From: an uncultured Dorea sp.
Lineage (GTDB): Bacteria > Bacillota > Clostridia > Lachnospirales > Lachnospiraceae
Length of the DNA: 27,479 bases
Assembly (NCBI GenBank): GCA_910587575.1
Contig: CAJULU010000003.1
Span: 583 to 28,061 of the forward strand
Direction: 5' to 3'
Part shown: in pieces, positions 1 through 7,025 of the stretch
Numbering within the stretch: the stretch's first letter is position 1
How the letters are laid out: each line of letters begins with the position of its first letter
Notes under the pieces: generated by a model
The model's input: only the letters and a program-made list of their open reading frames with translations
What the model was told of the DNA's origin: nothing
Database searches by the model: none
Translations under genes and position numbers: made by a program

Positions 1-1
1 A

Positions 2-862
2 CTGCCGATGATTACCTCCTGTTCACCGGGATGGATCAAATACTGTGAGCACTATTTCCCGGATATGACGGAGAATCTGTCGACCTGTAAGTCCCCCCAG
101 CAGATGTTCGGCGCAATGCTGAAGACTTATTTTGCCGAGAAGGAAGGGATTGACCCGAAGAAGATCGTATCTGTCAGTGTGATGCCGTGTACGGCGAAGA
201 AATTCGAGATCGGAAGAGACGACCAGAGTGCGGCAGGCGTACCGGATGTGGATATTGCGATCACAACCCGGGAACTGGCCAGGCTGATTAAACGCTGCGG
301 CATTGAGTTTACGGCGCTTCCGGAGGAAGGATTCGACAATCCGATGGGCGAGTCTACCGGAGCCGGCGTGATCTTCGGAGCAACCGGCGGCGTTATGGAG
401 GCGGCTCTGCGTACGGCGGTGGAGACGCTGACGGGCGAGGAACTTGCGAACCTGGAGTTTACGGATGTCCGGGGAACGGAAGGCATCAAAGAGGCGTCCT
501 ACAATGTGGCAGGGATGGATGTGAAAGTTGCCGTTGCCTCCGGACTTGGCAATGCGAGAGAACTGCTGGACAAGGTAAAGGCAGGAGAGGCGGACTATCA
601 TTTCATCGAGATCATGGGATGTCCGGGCGGCTGTGTAAACGGCGGCGGCCAGCCCCAGGTATCCGGCGATGTGCGCAACTTTACGGATGTGCGGGGAATC
701 CGGGCAGGCGTACTGTACCGCAATGATGCGGCGAAGACGATCCGTAAGTCACATGAGAATCCGGAGATCCAGAAGCTCTATGAGGAGTATCTTGGAGCGC
801 CGGGAAGCCATAAGGCACATGAGACGCTGCATACCAGTTATGTGAAGCGGTCTGTGAATTAG
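2..862 (+). CDS. [FeFe] hydrogenase catalytic subunit, HndD/HydA-like (3' part)
   Basis: This is the C-terminal part of a catalytic [FeFe] hydrogenase; the gene begins upstream of the window and the reading frame is open from base 2. The family interconverts protons, electrons and H2 in the cytoplasm, often as part of NAD(P)/ferredoxin-linked multimeric enzymes. All three H-cluster motifs are visible: TSCSPGW (L1) at the very start, VMPCTAKKFE (L2) and MGCPGGCVNGGGQP (L3). The last 50 or so residues, with the pattern RNDAAKTIRKSHENPEI and a Tyr-rich tail, match the small-subunit domain. L1 has Ser where many hydrogenases have the second of two adjacent Cys, a variant I associate with HndD-type enzymes. 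The N-terminal ferredoxin domains are not in view, so the exact subgroup cannot be set. A strong terminator follows, so it is the last gene of its operon. Confidence 0.93.
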   Translation: MPMITSCSPGWIKYCEHYFPDMTENLSTCKSPQQMFGAMLKTYFAEKEGIDPKKIVSVSVMPCTAKKFEIGRDDQSAAGVPDVDIAITTRELARLIKRCGIEFTALPEEGFDNPMGESTGAGVIFGATGGVMEAALRTAVETLTGEELANLEFTDVRGTEGIKEASYNVAGMDVKVAVASGLGNARELLDKVKAGEADYHFIEIMGCPGGCVNGGGQPQVSGDVRNFTDVRGIRAGVLYRNDAAKTIRKSHENPEIQKLYEEYLGAPGSHKAHETLHTSYVKRSVN

Positions 863-882
863 ATCTATGAATTAGAAAATTG

Positions 883-929
883 GAAATAGCACCTTACTTT
901 GTCAGAGCGGGGGTGCTATTTCTTTTTTT
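883..929 (+). terminator. Rho-independent terminator after the hydrogenase gene
   Basis: An 11-bp perfect stem (GAAATAGCACC at 883-893 with GGTGCTATTTC at 912-922) encloses an 18-base loop and is followed directly by seven T residues. It separates the catalytic hydrogenase from the sensory-type hydrogenase gene downstream. Confidence 0.92.
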
Positions 930-997
930 AATTCAGAATTGCGGTGACTAATGAGTCTGTCTTTATGCTAAGAGATTGAAAAAACTGTCGAAATGGC

Positions 998-1026
998 TTG
1001 AGCGGGTATCTGTGTTTTGATATAAT
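998..1026 (+). promoter_or_regulatory. Sigma-A-like promoter with extended -10 for the hydrogenase-PAS gene
   Basis: A TTGAGC -35 box (998-1003), a 17-base spacer and a perfect TATAAT -10 (1021-1026) preceded by TG at 1018-1019 form an extended -10 promoter. It lies just after the upstream terminator and 31 bases before the ATG at 1057. Confidence 0.72.
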
Positions 1027-1056
1027 TAGGAAAGAAATCATGCGGGAGGCGAGAAG

Positions 1057-2769
1057 ATGCGGGTAATTGATTTTAGGGATGCAAGCTGCAGGCATTGTTA
1101 CAAGTGTGTGCGCCATTGTGAAGTGAAGGCAATCTCGGTAGAGAACGAACAGGCACACATCATGAAGGATCACTGTATTAACTGCGGACACTGTCTGGAG
1201 GTCTGTCCCCAGAATGCGAAGACATTCGCAAGCGACATGGATCGTGTAAAAGGGTATCTGAGGCAGGGAATGAAGACCGTGATCTCTATTGCACCGTCCT
1301 ATCTGGGCGTTCTGGAATACGACAGGCCCGGACAGGTGGTTGCGGCCCTGAAACGTCTGGGATTCTTTGCGGTGCGGGAGACGGCAGAGGGGGCGGCCCT
1401 GGTCACGAAGGAATATGCAAGGCTGCTTGAGGAGGGACGGATGGAGAATATCATCACCACGTGCTGTCCCAGTGTCAATGACTTGATTGAGAAATACTAC
1501 CCTTCCCTCGTTCCACTGATGGCCCCGGTCGTATCGCCTATGGTGGCCCACGGCCGGCTGATCAAGAGCATTTACGGGGACGATGTCAAGGTGGTGTTCT
1601 TAGGGCCGTGTATTGCCAAGAAGGAGGAAGCAATCGGGGACGAGTGGGTCAGAGGTGCAGTTGATGCGATCCTGACCTTCGAGGAGATTACAAAATGGTG
1701 GAAGGAGGAAGGAATCGACATTCACCAGTGCGAAGATCTTCCGGCAGACAACCCGTGTCCAAGGGTGAACCGGCTCTATCCTGTCAGCGGCGGCGTAATC
1801 CAGTCCGTGCTGGCCGGGACGGCAGAAGATACTTATTACAAGGTACATATTGACGGTCTTAAGAACTGTATGGAATTGTTTGAAGAATTGAAGAAGGGCC
1901 AGATCAGCAAATGCTTCTTCGAGGTAAATGTCTGCGAGGGCGGATGCATCAAAGGCCCTGCTTCGGATAAATGGCAGCAGTCACTCATCCGGGCCAGGAT
2001 GGACATCGAAAGACAGGTGAAGCACCGGGAAGAGGCAGAGGGAATCGACGGCAGCATGCTGGATCTTGGCAAGGAATTCAGAGACCGCCATGTGACTGAC
2101 CGGCAGCCGGACGACCAGGAGATGGAGGCGGTTCTTCATGCCATGGGCAAATATACCAGAGAAGATGAACTGAACTGTGGCGCCTGCGGGTATGCGACCT
2201 GCCGTGCCAAGGCAGCAGCGGTGTTCCAGAAGAAAGCGGAGATCGGCATGTGCCTGCCTTATGCCCTGGCCCAGGCGGAGTCCATGTCGAATATCGTCAT
2301 GGACGTGACGCCCAGCATGATTATGATCATCGGTAAGGACATGCGGATCCGGGAGTGCAATAAGAAGGCCATGGAGATGCTGGGAGTATCCAGGGAAGAG
2401 GCGCTGGAACGATATATTTTTGAATTTATTGACGATAAGGATATTGCCCAGGTGCTGGCAACGAAGGAGCAGATCATCCATAAGAAGATGAATCTGGACA
2501 CTGCGAAACTGAAGGTAGTGGAATCCATCATCTATATTGAAAGCCTGGAATCCGTTCTTGTCACCTACCAGGACATCACGAAAGAAGAGAAGGCGAAGGA
2601 ACAGCACTATAATCTGAAGATGGAGACCGTGGAGATGGCACAGAAGGTCATTGACAAGCAGATGATGGTGGCCCAGGAGATTGCCGGGTTATTGGGAGAA
2701 ACTACGGCAGAGACGAAGGTGACTCTGTCGAAACTTCGGGATTCGATTCTGTTTGAAGAGGAAGAATAG
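1057..2769 (+). CDS. Putative sensory [FeFe] hydrogenase with PAS domain (group C / HydS-like)
   Basis: This 570-residue protein is built as a redox or H2 sensor. N-terminal ferredoxin clusters use Cys 11, 14, 17, 21 and 40, 43, 46, 50. A hydrogenase large-subunit domain (about 70-310) carries divergent H-cluster motifs: TTCCPS (Cys136-Cys137), GPCIAKKE (Cys185) and VCEGGCIKGP (Cys293, Cys297). All four expected cluster-ligand positions are present, but the GGGQP tail of L3 and the small-subunit domain are missing. A further 4Fe-4S domain follows (Cys374, 377, 382, 399), then a PAS domain (about 407-508) and a C-terminal helix. Group C [FeFe] hydrogenases with this layout are regarded as putative sensors rather than bulk catalysts. 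The start is set by GGGAGGCGAG just upstream. Its stop lies one base before the phosphatase start, so the two are probably translated together. Whether it binds H2 or senses redox state is not shown by the sequence. Confidence 0.9.
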   Translation: MRVIDFRDASCRHCYKCVRHCEVKAISVENEQAHIMKDHCINCGHCLEVCPQNAKTFASDMDRVKGYLRQGMKTVISIAPSYLGVLEYDRPGQVVAALKRLGFFAVRETAEGAALVTKEYARLLEEGRMENIITTCCPSVNDLIEKYYPSLVPLMAPVVSPMVAHGRLIKSIYGDDVKVVFLGPCIAKKEEAIGDEWVRGAVDAILTFEEITKWWKEEGIDIHQCEDLPADNPCPRVNRLYPVSGGVIQSVLAGTAEDTYYKVHIDGLKNCMELFEELKKGQISKCFFEVNVCEGGCIKGPASDKWQQSLIRARMDIERQVKHREEAEGIDGSMLDLGKEFRDRHVTDRQPDDQEMEAVLHAMGKYTREDELNCGACGYATCRAKAAAVFQKKAEIGMCLPYALAQAESMSNIVMDVTPSMIMIIGKDMRIRECNKKAMEMLGVSREEALERYIFEFIDDKDIAQVLATKEQIIHKKMNLDTAKLKVVESIIYIESLESVLVTYQDITKEEKAKEQHYNLKMETVEMAQKVIDKQMMVAQEIAGLLGETTAETKVTLSKLRDSILFEEEE

Positions 2770-2770
2770 T

Positions 2771-3943
2771 ATGAGTGTGAGTGTAGATATATCCTGGAAA
2801 AGCCTGAACAAGCACGGGGAAGAACTGTGCGGGGATAAGGTGGAGATACTCAAGACAAAGGACTCCGAGATCGTGATTCTGGCGGACGGCATGGGAAGCG
2901 GGGTGAAAGCGAACATCCTGGCAACCTTAACCTCTAAGATTCTGGGAACAATGTTCCTTGAAGGGGCGGCGATCGAGTCCTGTGTGGAGACGATTGCCAA
3001 GACGCTTCCGGTCTGCAAAGTCCGGGAGGTAGCGTATGCCACGTTCAGCATTCTGCAGATTTTCCACAATGGAGAGGCCTACCTTGTGGAATTTGATAAT
3101 CCGCTGTGTATCTTCGTAAGAGACGGGAAGGTGATGGATTATCTTTATCAGGAGAGGGCAATCGAGGGGAAGACTATCCGGGAATACCGGTTTCAGGTGA
3201 AGTTAAAGGACTGCTTCGTGCTGATGAGCGACGGCGTGATCTGGGCAGGAGAGGGAGAGCTGATGAATCTGGGCTGGACCTGGAAGGATATGGCGGATTA
3301 TACGCTGAAATGTACGAAACAGACCCTCTCTGCCTCCAGGCTTGCTGCGATGCTGAGCCAGCTGTGTGATGACCTGTACGGAAATAAGCCGGGGGATGAC
3401 ACCACCGTAGCCGTGGCCAGGGTGATTGAACGGAGAATTGTCAATATCTTTACCGGTCCGCCCACCCATAAGGAAGACGATGAGAGAGTGGTCCGTGACT
3501 TCATGAAGCAGGAAGGAAAGAAGGTAGTCTGCGGAGGTACCAGCGCCAATATTACGTCCCGGGTATTAAAGAGAGAGATCGTGACATCGGTCAATTATGC
3601 GGATCCCACCGTCCCGCCGACTGCCGCCATCGAAGGCCTGGATCTGGTAACCGAAGGCGTCCTTACCATCGGAAAATCCCTGGGGCTGTTAAAAAGGTAC
3701 GAGCAGGATGAATTTGACGAGAGATTCTTTGATGAGCTGGATGCGGATAACGGCGCCGCAAAGCTGGCAAAACTGATTATAGAAGAGTGTACGGAACTGA
3801 ATCTGTTTGTGGGGAAAGCAATGAATGTGGCACACAAGAATTCAAATCTGCCTTTCGACTTAAGCGTACGGATGAACCTGGTAGAGCAGATGAAAGAGTG
3901 CGCCGGGAATCTGGGAAAGACAGTAAATGTGAAATATTATTAA
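2771..3943 (+). CDS. SpoIIE/PP2C-type serine/threonine phosphatase, hydrogenase-linked
   Basis: This predicted 390-residue cytoplasmic phosphatase keeps the PP2C/SpoIIE metal-binding motifs: ADGMGSG (Asp39-Gly40), MSDGV (Asp154) and GDDTT (Asp209-Asp210). SpoIIE-type enzymes dephosphorylate Ser or Thr, typically on STAS-domain anti-sigma antagonists, but no STAS or anti-sigma gene is in this window. About 160 residues follow the phosphatase core (from about 225), with motifs such as KKVVCGGTSANITSR and GLDLVTEGVLTIGKSLGLL; I do not recognise this region as a named domain. I chose the ATG at 2771 rather than an in-frame TTG at 2753, because the ATG has AAGAGGAAG at a good distance. The gene starts one base after the hydrogenase-PAS stop, so the sensor probably controls it directly. 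That control is an inference from gene order and family context. Confidence 0.9.
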   Translation: MSVSVDISWKSLNKHGEELCGDKVEILKTKDSEIVILADGMGSGVKANILATLTSKILGTMFLEGAAIESCVETIAKTLPVCKVREVAYATFSILQIFHNGEAYLVEFDNPLCIFVRDGKVMDYLYQERAIEGKTIREYRFQVKLKDCFVLMSDGVIWAGEGELMNLGWTWKDMADYTLKCTKQTLSASRLAAMLSQLCDDLYGNKPGDDTTVAVARVIERRIVNIFTGPPTHKEDDERVVRDFMKQEGKKVVCGGTSANITSRVLKREIVTSVNYADPTVPPTAAIEGLDLVTEGVLTIGKSLGLLKRYEQDEFDERFFDELDADNGAAKLAKLIIEECTELNLFVGKAMNVAHKNSNLPFDLSVRMNLVEQMKECAGNLGKTVNVKYY

Positions 3944-3956
3944 TAAAAAAATATAA

Positions 3957-3986
3957 TTGACGTATGATAGGATTATCACATATAAT
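3957..3986 (+). promoter_or_regulatory. Sigma-A-like promoter for the FIST-chemoreceptor operon
   Basis: TTGACG at 3957-3962, an 18-base spacer and a perfect TATAAT at 3981-3986 sit in the 110-base AT-rich gap between the phosphatase and FIST genes. No terminator hairpin is visible before it, so readthrough from upstream is also possible. Confidence 0.72.
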
Positions 3987-4053
3987 ATATTCATTGTGTT
4001 AATTTATAACTATTTTATATATAATTACAACAAGCAAAGAGAGGAACTACATA

Positions 4054-5109
4054 ATGAAACAGATTTTTGGAAAAAGCCAGAGTGGAAATCTGCAGGAGGC
4101 GGTCCGCAGTATCAGCAGACCGCAGCTTCTTATGCTGTTCTCTAACAGTGAGCAGTTCGAAAAGCATGTAAAAGAACTGGAAGAACTCTATCCGGGAGTT
4201 CCCAGTATCGGATGTATCGGGATGAGTTACGACACGCAGATCGTGGAAAAAGGGGTAAGCGTGATTGCGTTTACAGAAGGGGTCCTGGCGGCTGCGAACG
4301 TACTGGAGAAGGTATCCGTGATGCCCGTAAGATATATTGAACGTCTGGAAAAGGATGTGAACAGCGTCAAGGCTTCCCAGAATGACACGGTCTGTATTGA
4401 TTTCTGTTCCGGCAACGATGCCTGTGTTCTGACGACCGTCTATTCTGTGCTGAAGCGCAGGAACATCTCGCTGGTAGGCGGGACCGGAGACGGCGGCAAG
4501 GTGTCGGCTAATGGAAGAGTATATGAGGATGCCGTGGCTTATGCGGTGGTGAAGAACCAGGGCGGCAGGGTGAAAGCCTATAAGGAGAATATCTATAAGC
4601 AGATGGAGAACTACCGCTTTATCGCCTCCCGGACAGACAAGGCAAACTATGTTCTGGGAGCGCTGAACGGGAAGCCTGCGAAGCAGGTTTACCAGGAGAT
4701 TCTTCATGTGACGGAACAGGAGATCACCACGCAGACTTTCCAGAATCCTTTCGGGAAACTGAACGGGGATGACGTATGTATCATTTCCATCAAAGAAGTA
4801 AAAGGAGATTCCCTGGTATGTTTCCGGCAGGTCAATGACTCGGATGTGCTGGTACTGCTGGAACTGGGGGATTACCGGGCCACTGTCAGGAATACGATAC
4901 AGGCAATCCAGCAGGATTTTCCGAAGGTTTCAGCAGTATTTTCCGTGAACTGTCTGTTCCGGTATCTGCTCTTTACCCAGAATCATTACATGCAGGAATA
5001 TCTGAAAGACATGGGGAGACTCGGGAATCATGCAGGCCTCGTCGGATACGGGGAGCATTATAACAACCGGTTTGTGAACCAGTCCATGACCTGCGTGGTA
5101 TTTGAATAG
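4054..5109 (+). CDS. FIST N- and C-domain sensory protein
   Basis: This 351-residue protein has no signal peptide or membrane segment and matches the FIST layout: an N-terminal half with SIGCIGMSYD (about 51-60) and VGGTGDGGKV (about 141-150), then a C-terminal half starting near LNGKPAKQVY (about 204-213) and ending with GLVGYGEHYNNRFVNQSMTCVVFE-like residues. FIST domains are predicted small-molecule sensors found in signal transduction proteins, often fused to or beside chemoreceptor and kinase modules; their ligands are largely unknown. Here the domain stands alone, without an output domain. The soluble chemoreceptor gene starts 12 bases after its stop, which suggests that FIST is the sensory partner of that receptor. 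The ATG at 4054 follows AAGAGAGGAA. It has its own promoter in the gap upstream. Confidence 0.85.
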   Translation: MKQIFGKSQSGNLQEAVRSISRPQLLMLFSNSEQFEKHVKELEELYPGVPSIGCIGMSYDTQIVEKGVSVIAFTEGVLAAANVLEKVSVMPVRYIERLEKDVNSVKASQNDTVCIDFCSGNDACVLTTVYSVLKRRNISLVGGTGDGGKVSANGRVYEDAVAYAVVKNQGGRVKAYKENIYKQMENYRFIASRTDKANYVLGALNGKPAKQVYQEILHVTEQEITTQTFQNPFGKLNGDDVCIISIKEVKGDSLVCFRQVNDSDVLVLLELGDYRATVRNTIQAIQQDFPKVSAVFSVNCLFRYLLFTQNHYMQEYLKDMGRLGNHAGLVGYGEHYNNRFVNQSMTCVVFE

Positions 5110-5121
5110 AGGGAGGGGTTA

Positions 5122-6072
5122 ATGATGTTGTTTTGGAAAAAGGATAAGCGGGAATCTGCCGCAGTATCGGAGAATGAAGACAACCTGTATCCGGTTGTGC
5201 ATGTCATGAATACGCTGAAAGATTACCATAAAGAGATGGTTCAGAAGGAAGTGGATTCTCTGCAGGAACTGAATGAGATCCGTGGCTCGTTCGATACGGT
5301 TCTGGATGAGGCGGAGAATTTTCAGGGAAAGCTGATTGACTTTGAACAGAATTTTATGAGTATTGAACAGGCTTCCAGCGGTTTTGCAGGGGTGAAGGAC
5401 ACGGTTGCCCAGTCGGTGGGGCATGCCCAGAGCGAGGTTGCGGAACTTAAAAGCAGTTCCATGCAGGTTGCGGAATATTTCGGCGAGATGGAGCATACTT
5501 TTGTGGAACTTCAGCAGGCCGTGGAGAAGATTAAGCAGTGCACGGGCAAGATTGTGTCCATTGCCGACCAGACGAACATTCTGGCAATCAATGCATCCAT
5601 TGAAGCTGCCCGTGCCGGCGAGCAGGGCAGAGGCTTTGCCGTGGTGGCAGTAGAGGTGAAAAAGCTGGCGGATGAGATCAAGGCTCTGACGAAAGAGGTG
5701 GATCTGGGGCTTCATGACGTGGAGCAGGGGACGGATCATCTTAACAGCAGCATCAACACTTCCCAGGCGGCGCTTGGGGAGAGTATACATAAGGTGCAGG
5801 AGACTTATGATACGTTTGACGAGATTACCCGGTCGGCAGAGGGAGCCGTCCGTGTACATACGGAGATTTCAGGAGTGATTGATCAGTCCAAGAATGCTCT
5901 TCAGATACTGTGCGGATTCTTTGAGCAGGTAAAGGGGCAGTACCAGGAAGTGGTCAGACACATCAATCAGGCGGCAAAACATGGAACCACAAAAAGCGCC
6001 ATGTTTGAAGATATTGAGAATCTTTTGTCACAGATTCCGCCGATTATAGAAGATTATACCTCCGAAGAATAG
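5122..6072 (+). CDS. Soluble methyl-accepting chemotaxis-type signalling protein
   Basis: This 316-residue protein has the chemoreceptor signalling hairpin at about 145-185, including SIADQTNILAINASIEAA and GEQGRGFAVVAVEVKKLA, flanked by long helices. There is no transmembrane segment, no HAMP domain and no ligand-binding domain, so it should be cytoplasmic and take its input from a partner. The FIST gene, 12 bases upstream, is the obvious candidate. Chemoreceptor hairpins normally act through CheW and CheA; none of these is encoded in the window. The ATG at 5122 (or the adjacent ATG at 5125) follows GGGAGGGG. The LytTR regulator starts 34 bases after the stop with no terminator between, so the genes are probably one transcript. 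Chemotaxis versus another output cannot be decided here. Confidence 0.92.
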   Translation: MMLFWKKDKRESAAVSENEDNLYPVVHVMNTLKDYHKEMVQKEVDSLQELNEIRGSFDTVLDEAENFQGKLIDFEQNFMSIEQASSGFAGVKDTVAQSVGHAQSEVAELKSSSMQVAEYFGEMEHTFVELQQAVEKIKQCTGKIVSIADQTNILAINASIEAARAGEQGRGFAVVAVEVKKLADEIKALTKEVDLGLHDVEQGTDHLNSSINTSQAALGESIHKVQETYDTFDEITRSAEGAVRVHTEISGVIDQSKNALQILCGFFEQVKGQYQEVVRHINQAAKHGTTKSAMFEDIENLLSQIPPIIEDYTSEE

Positions 6073-6106
6073 AGGGTTTTGTGCAAGAAGAGGAGGATGT
6101 CACCGG

Positions 6107-6844
6107 ATGTATTTCATTGCGCTTTGTGACGATGATGTGAGGGAACTTGACATAATTGAAGATTATCTGACAATCTATCAGAAGTCAAAAGAAATGGATG
6201 AATACAGAATAGACCGTTTCCAGAGTGCAGAAGAACTCCTGGAGAGGATTACCGAGAAGGAGTATGTGCCGGATCTTTTGTTTCTGGATATTTTTATGTC
6301 GGGAAAGACGGGAATAGAGGCGGCGGGAGAACTGCGGAGACAGGACTGCGACACGCCCATTGTGTTTCTGACCACGTCAAAGGAATACGCCCTGGAAGCC
6401 TACGGGGTGGATGCGGTTCAGTATCTTGTGAAGCCGCTGACGCAGGAGAGGTTTTTCCATGCGATGGATATGGCCTTCCAACAGATGAAGATGGCGTTGG
6501 AGAACCAGATCGTGGTGAAGATCGCAGGAGGCGGAATTCGGCAGATGAAGGCGGATGACATCATCTACTGCGAATCACAGAAGAATTACCAGATGTTATA
6601 TCTGGAGGCAGAGGAATGCAGGGTGCGTATGACGACAAAAGAATTGTGGGAAACGCTGGTGCGCTTTGCGCAGTTTAGTAAATGCGGCCGGTCTTATATT
6701 CTGAATCTGAACCATGTGGTGTCCGTTGAGAAGGAAGAGATTCTGATGGACAATGATGGAACCGTCTATATCCCGAGAAATGTGTCTTCAGAATTTAAGA
6801 AAGTATATTTTTCCTATTATTTTAACAATGAAGAAAAGCGGTAA
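6107..6844 (+). CDS. LytTR-family response regulator
   Basis: This 245-residue protein has an N-terminal receiver domain with acidic residues Asp8-Asp10, phosphoacceptor Asp61 (in LLFLDIFM), the Thr/Ser of FLTTS (about 88-91) and Lys109 (VKPL). A C-terminal LytTR DNA-binding domain runs from about 135 to 240 and includes IIYCESQKNYQ and KCGRSYILNLNHV. LytTR regulators usually pair with AgrC- or LytS-like histidine kinases and often control peptide signalling, surface or competence functions. The ATG at 6107 follows a perfect AGGAGG at 6091-6096. It sits 34 bases after the chemoreceptor gene and is followed by a terminator before the kinase gene, so on transcription it groups with FIST and the chemoreceptor. 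No agrB or agrD-like gene is nearby. Confidence 0.95.
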   Translation: MYFIALCDDDVRELDIIEDYLTIYQKSKEMDEYRIDRFQSAEELLERITEKEYVPDLLFLDIFMSGKTGIEAAGELRRQDCDTPIVFLTTSKEYALEAYGVDAVQYLVKPLTQERFFHAMDMAFQQMKMALENQIVVKIAGGGIRQMKADDIIYCESQKNYQMLYLEAEECRVRMTTKELWETLVRFAQFSKCGRSYILNLNHVVSVEKEEILMDNDGTVYIPRNVSSEFKKVYFSYYFNNEEKR

Positions 6845-6845
6845 C

Positions 6846-6878
6846 AAGGCTTCCGGAAGATACTCCGGAGGCTTTTTT
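6846..6878 (+). terminator. Terminator between response regulator and kinase genes
   Basis: A 9-bp stem with one G-T pair (GCTTCCGGA at 6849-6857 with TCCGGAGGC at 6864-6872) has a 6-base loop and is followed by TTTTTT at 6873-6878. It starts almost at the response regulator stop codon. Confidence 0.88.
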
Positions 6879-6927
6879 CGTCCCGGAAAAACAGCGATTC
6901 GTCCCAGTTATAAGATATTATTTGTCT

Positions 6928-6970
6928 TTGTGATAGGGTATAAACGTAATAATATAATGAATATATTATT
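6928..6970 (+). promoter_or_regulatory. Possible kinase promoter overlapping an AT-rich inverted repeat
   Basis: A TATAAT -10 at 6953-6958 has a poor TTGTGA -35 candidate at 6928-6933 with a long 19-base spacer. The -10 lies inside a 9-bp perfect inverted repeat, AATAATATA (6948-6956) and TATATTATT (6962-6970), spaced by 5 bases. It could be an operator, or just a feature of AT-rich promoter DNA. Confidence 0.4.
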
Positions 6971-7025
6971 ACAGTCAGTTTGGCTGTCAGTAGGTATTCT
7001 GATACATACGAAGGAGGAACGAAAG

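Noticed and set aside
979..990. Shared 12-mer AAAAACTGTCGA here and at 25200-25211, both upstream of promoters
   Set aside because: A 12-base match is expected by chance several times in a window of this size, and its distance to the two -35 boxes differs.
3957..4145. Small open frame of 62 codons before and over the FIST start
   Set aside because: It covers the promoter region, has no ribosome binding site and shares its 3' half with the FIST gene in another frame.
6753..7025. Possible longer N-terminus for the AgrC-like kinase
   Set aside because: It would overlap the response regulator gene and run through the terminator; AAGGAGG just before 7026 sets the start.
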